64,000 nt of DNA, taken from NCBI RefSeq assembly GCF_046159835.1, contig NZ_JBJXCY010000002.1, positions 1,116,001-1,180,000 on the forward strand, read 5' to 3'. The position numbers and the translations under genes were made by a program. The stretch is from JACKJK01 sp046159835 (GTDB lineage Bacteria > Pseudomonadota > Alphaproteobacteria > Rhizobiales > Tepidamorphaceae). Below, in pieces: positions 63,621 to 64,000 of this stretch; within the stretch, counting starts at the first letter, position 1, and each line of letters begins with the position of its first letter. A model generated the notes under the pieces. It was not told the DNA's origin, ran no database searches, and saw nothing but the letters and a program-made list of their open reading frames with translations.

Positions 63621-64000
63621 TTAACGCGGGGCCAGCCGCAGCGCCCCGTCGAGGCGGATCGCCGTCCCGTTCAGCATGTCGTTCTCGCAGATGTGGCGCA
63701 CCAGCGCGGCATATTCGCCGGGGCTGCCCAGCCGCTGCGGAAACGGCACGCCGGCTGCCAGAGATTCGCGCACCTCGTCCGACAGGCTGTCGAACATCGG
63801 CGTGTGAAACAGTCCCGGCATGATCGAGACGACGCGGATGCCCTCGCGAGAAAGATCGCGCGCCATCGGCAGCGTCATCCCCGCGACACCACCCTTGGAG
63901 GCGGAATAAGCCGCCTGCCCCATCTGCCCGTCCTCGGCGGCAATCGAAGACGTCATCACCACCACGCCGCGCCCACCATCGTCAGTGACGGGGTCGAGGC
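63621..64000 (-). CDS. Short-chain dehydrogenase, HSD10-like (5' part outside window)
   Basis: C-terminal ~126 residues of an SDR. The catalytic tetrad parts are visible: Ser in VVVMTSSIAAEDGQMG and Tyr-Lys in AAYSASKGGVAGMTLP. The sequence RVVSIMPGLFHTPMFDSL and the preceding LDPVTDDGGRGV resemble type-2 3-hydroxyacyl-CoA dehydrogenase. The open frame continues past the window edge, so the NAD-binding half is missing here. Confidence 0.9.
   Translation of the reverse strand, partial: LDPVTDDGGRGVVVMTSSIAAEDGQMGQAAYSASKGGVAGMTLPMARDLSREGIRVVSIMPGLFHTPMFDSLSDEVRESLAAGVPFPQRLGSPGEYAALVRHICENDMLNGTAIRLDGALRLAPR

Overview
The window is GC-rich chromosomal DNA of an alphaproteobacterium, most likely of the Hyphomicrobiales (Rhizobiales) type. 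This rests on an mdh-sucCD-sucAB TCA block, the rpsP-rimM-trmD-rplS run behind ffh, the dapF-mtaB-ftsY-ispZ run, a ccmABCDG cluster facing acnA, a DUF2794 gene, and a mesaconyl-CoA hydratase/malyl-CoA lyase pair of the ethylmalonyl-CoA pathway. I see no phage, insertion sequence, CRISPR array or complete tRNA/rRNA gene. Almost all of it is core metabolism and information processing, so the interest lies in how core operons have been altered.

Layout. 1-13456 (minus strand): mmsA, a lipoprotein with an AprI/Inh inhibitor domain, a GST, an AhpD-like protein, zapE, mdh, sucC, an unidentified secreted protein, sucD, a terminator, sucA, sucB and the start of a MAPEG gene. 13760-24092: a GNAT gene, then an unusual succinate dehydrogenase region. 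sdhC, sdhD and sdhA are together, but sdhB lies about 3.6 kb further on, separated by an OpgB-like membrane sulfatase-fold enzyme, an FkbM methyltransferase, an oppositely oriented double-ACT regulator and a small secreted protein. A second, truncated copy of the last 29 codons of sdhB, different only at synonymous sites, lies just beyond the intact sdhB. A chemoreceptor gene diverges from sdhC.

24108-33505: mesaconyl-CoA hydratase and CoA-lyase genes, pdxY, a DUF429 gene, a beta carbonic anhydrase, a glycosyltransferase, asd, a VOC protein, and a TetR regulator divergent from a homocysteine S-methyltransferase gene with a candidate operator between them. 33537-39226: leuB, leuD and leuC interleaved with small membrane or secreted proteins, a zincin and a DUF2233 protein. 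39253-48866: ribosome, SRP and translation genes (rplS, trmD, rimM, rpsP, ffh), then mntP, dapF, mtaB, ftsY and ispZ. Both ribosomal proteins carry long C-terminal extensions. 48867-55388: a Nudix gene, the cytochrome c maturation genes, and acnA. 55523-64000: DUF1223, DUF2794, GNAT, a Bax inhibitor-1 family protein, a YbbP/YbbA ABC system divergent from tesA, thpR, a pterin carbinolamine dehydratase and a partial SDR.

Together these genes give most of the lower TCA cycle (aconitase, 2-oxoglutarate dehydrogenase E1/E2, succinyl-CoA synthetase, succinate dehydrogenase, malate dehydrogenase), leucine and lysine/threonine precursor synthesis, co-translational targeting (Ffh/FtsY) and heme delivery to c-type cytochromes. 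Several starts use TTG or GTG (MAPEG, zapE, ccmD, DUF2794, ybbA-like), chosen from Shine-Dalgarno position and family length. The best candidates for something new are the rearranged sdh locus with its sdhB remnant, the OpgB-like/FkbM pair inside it, and the secreted protein inside sucCD.
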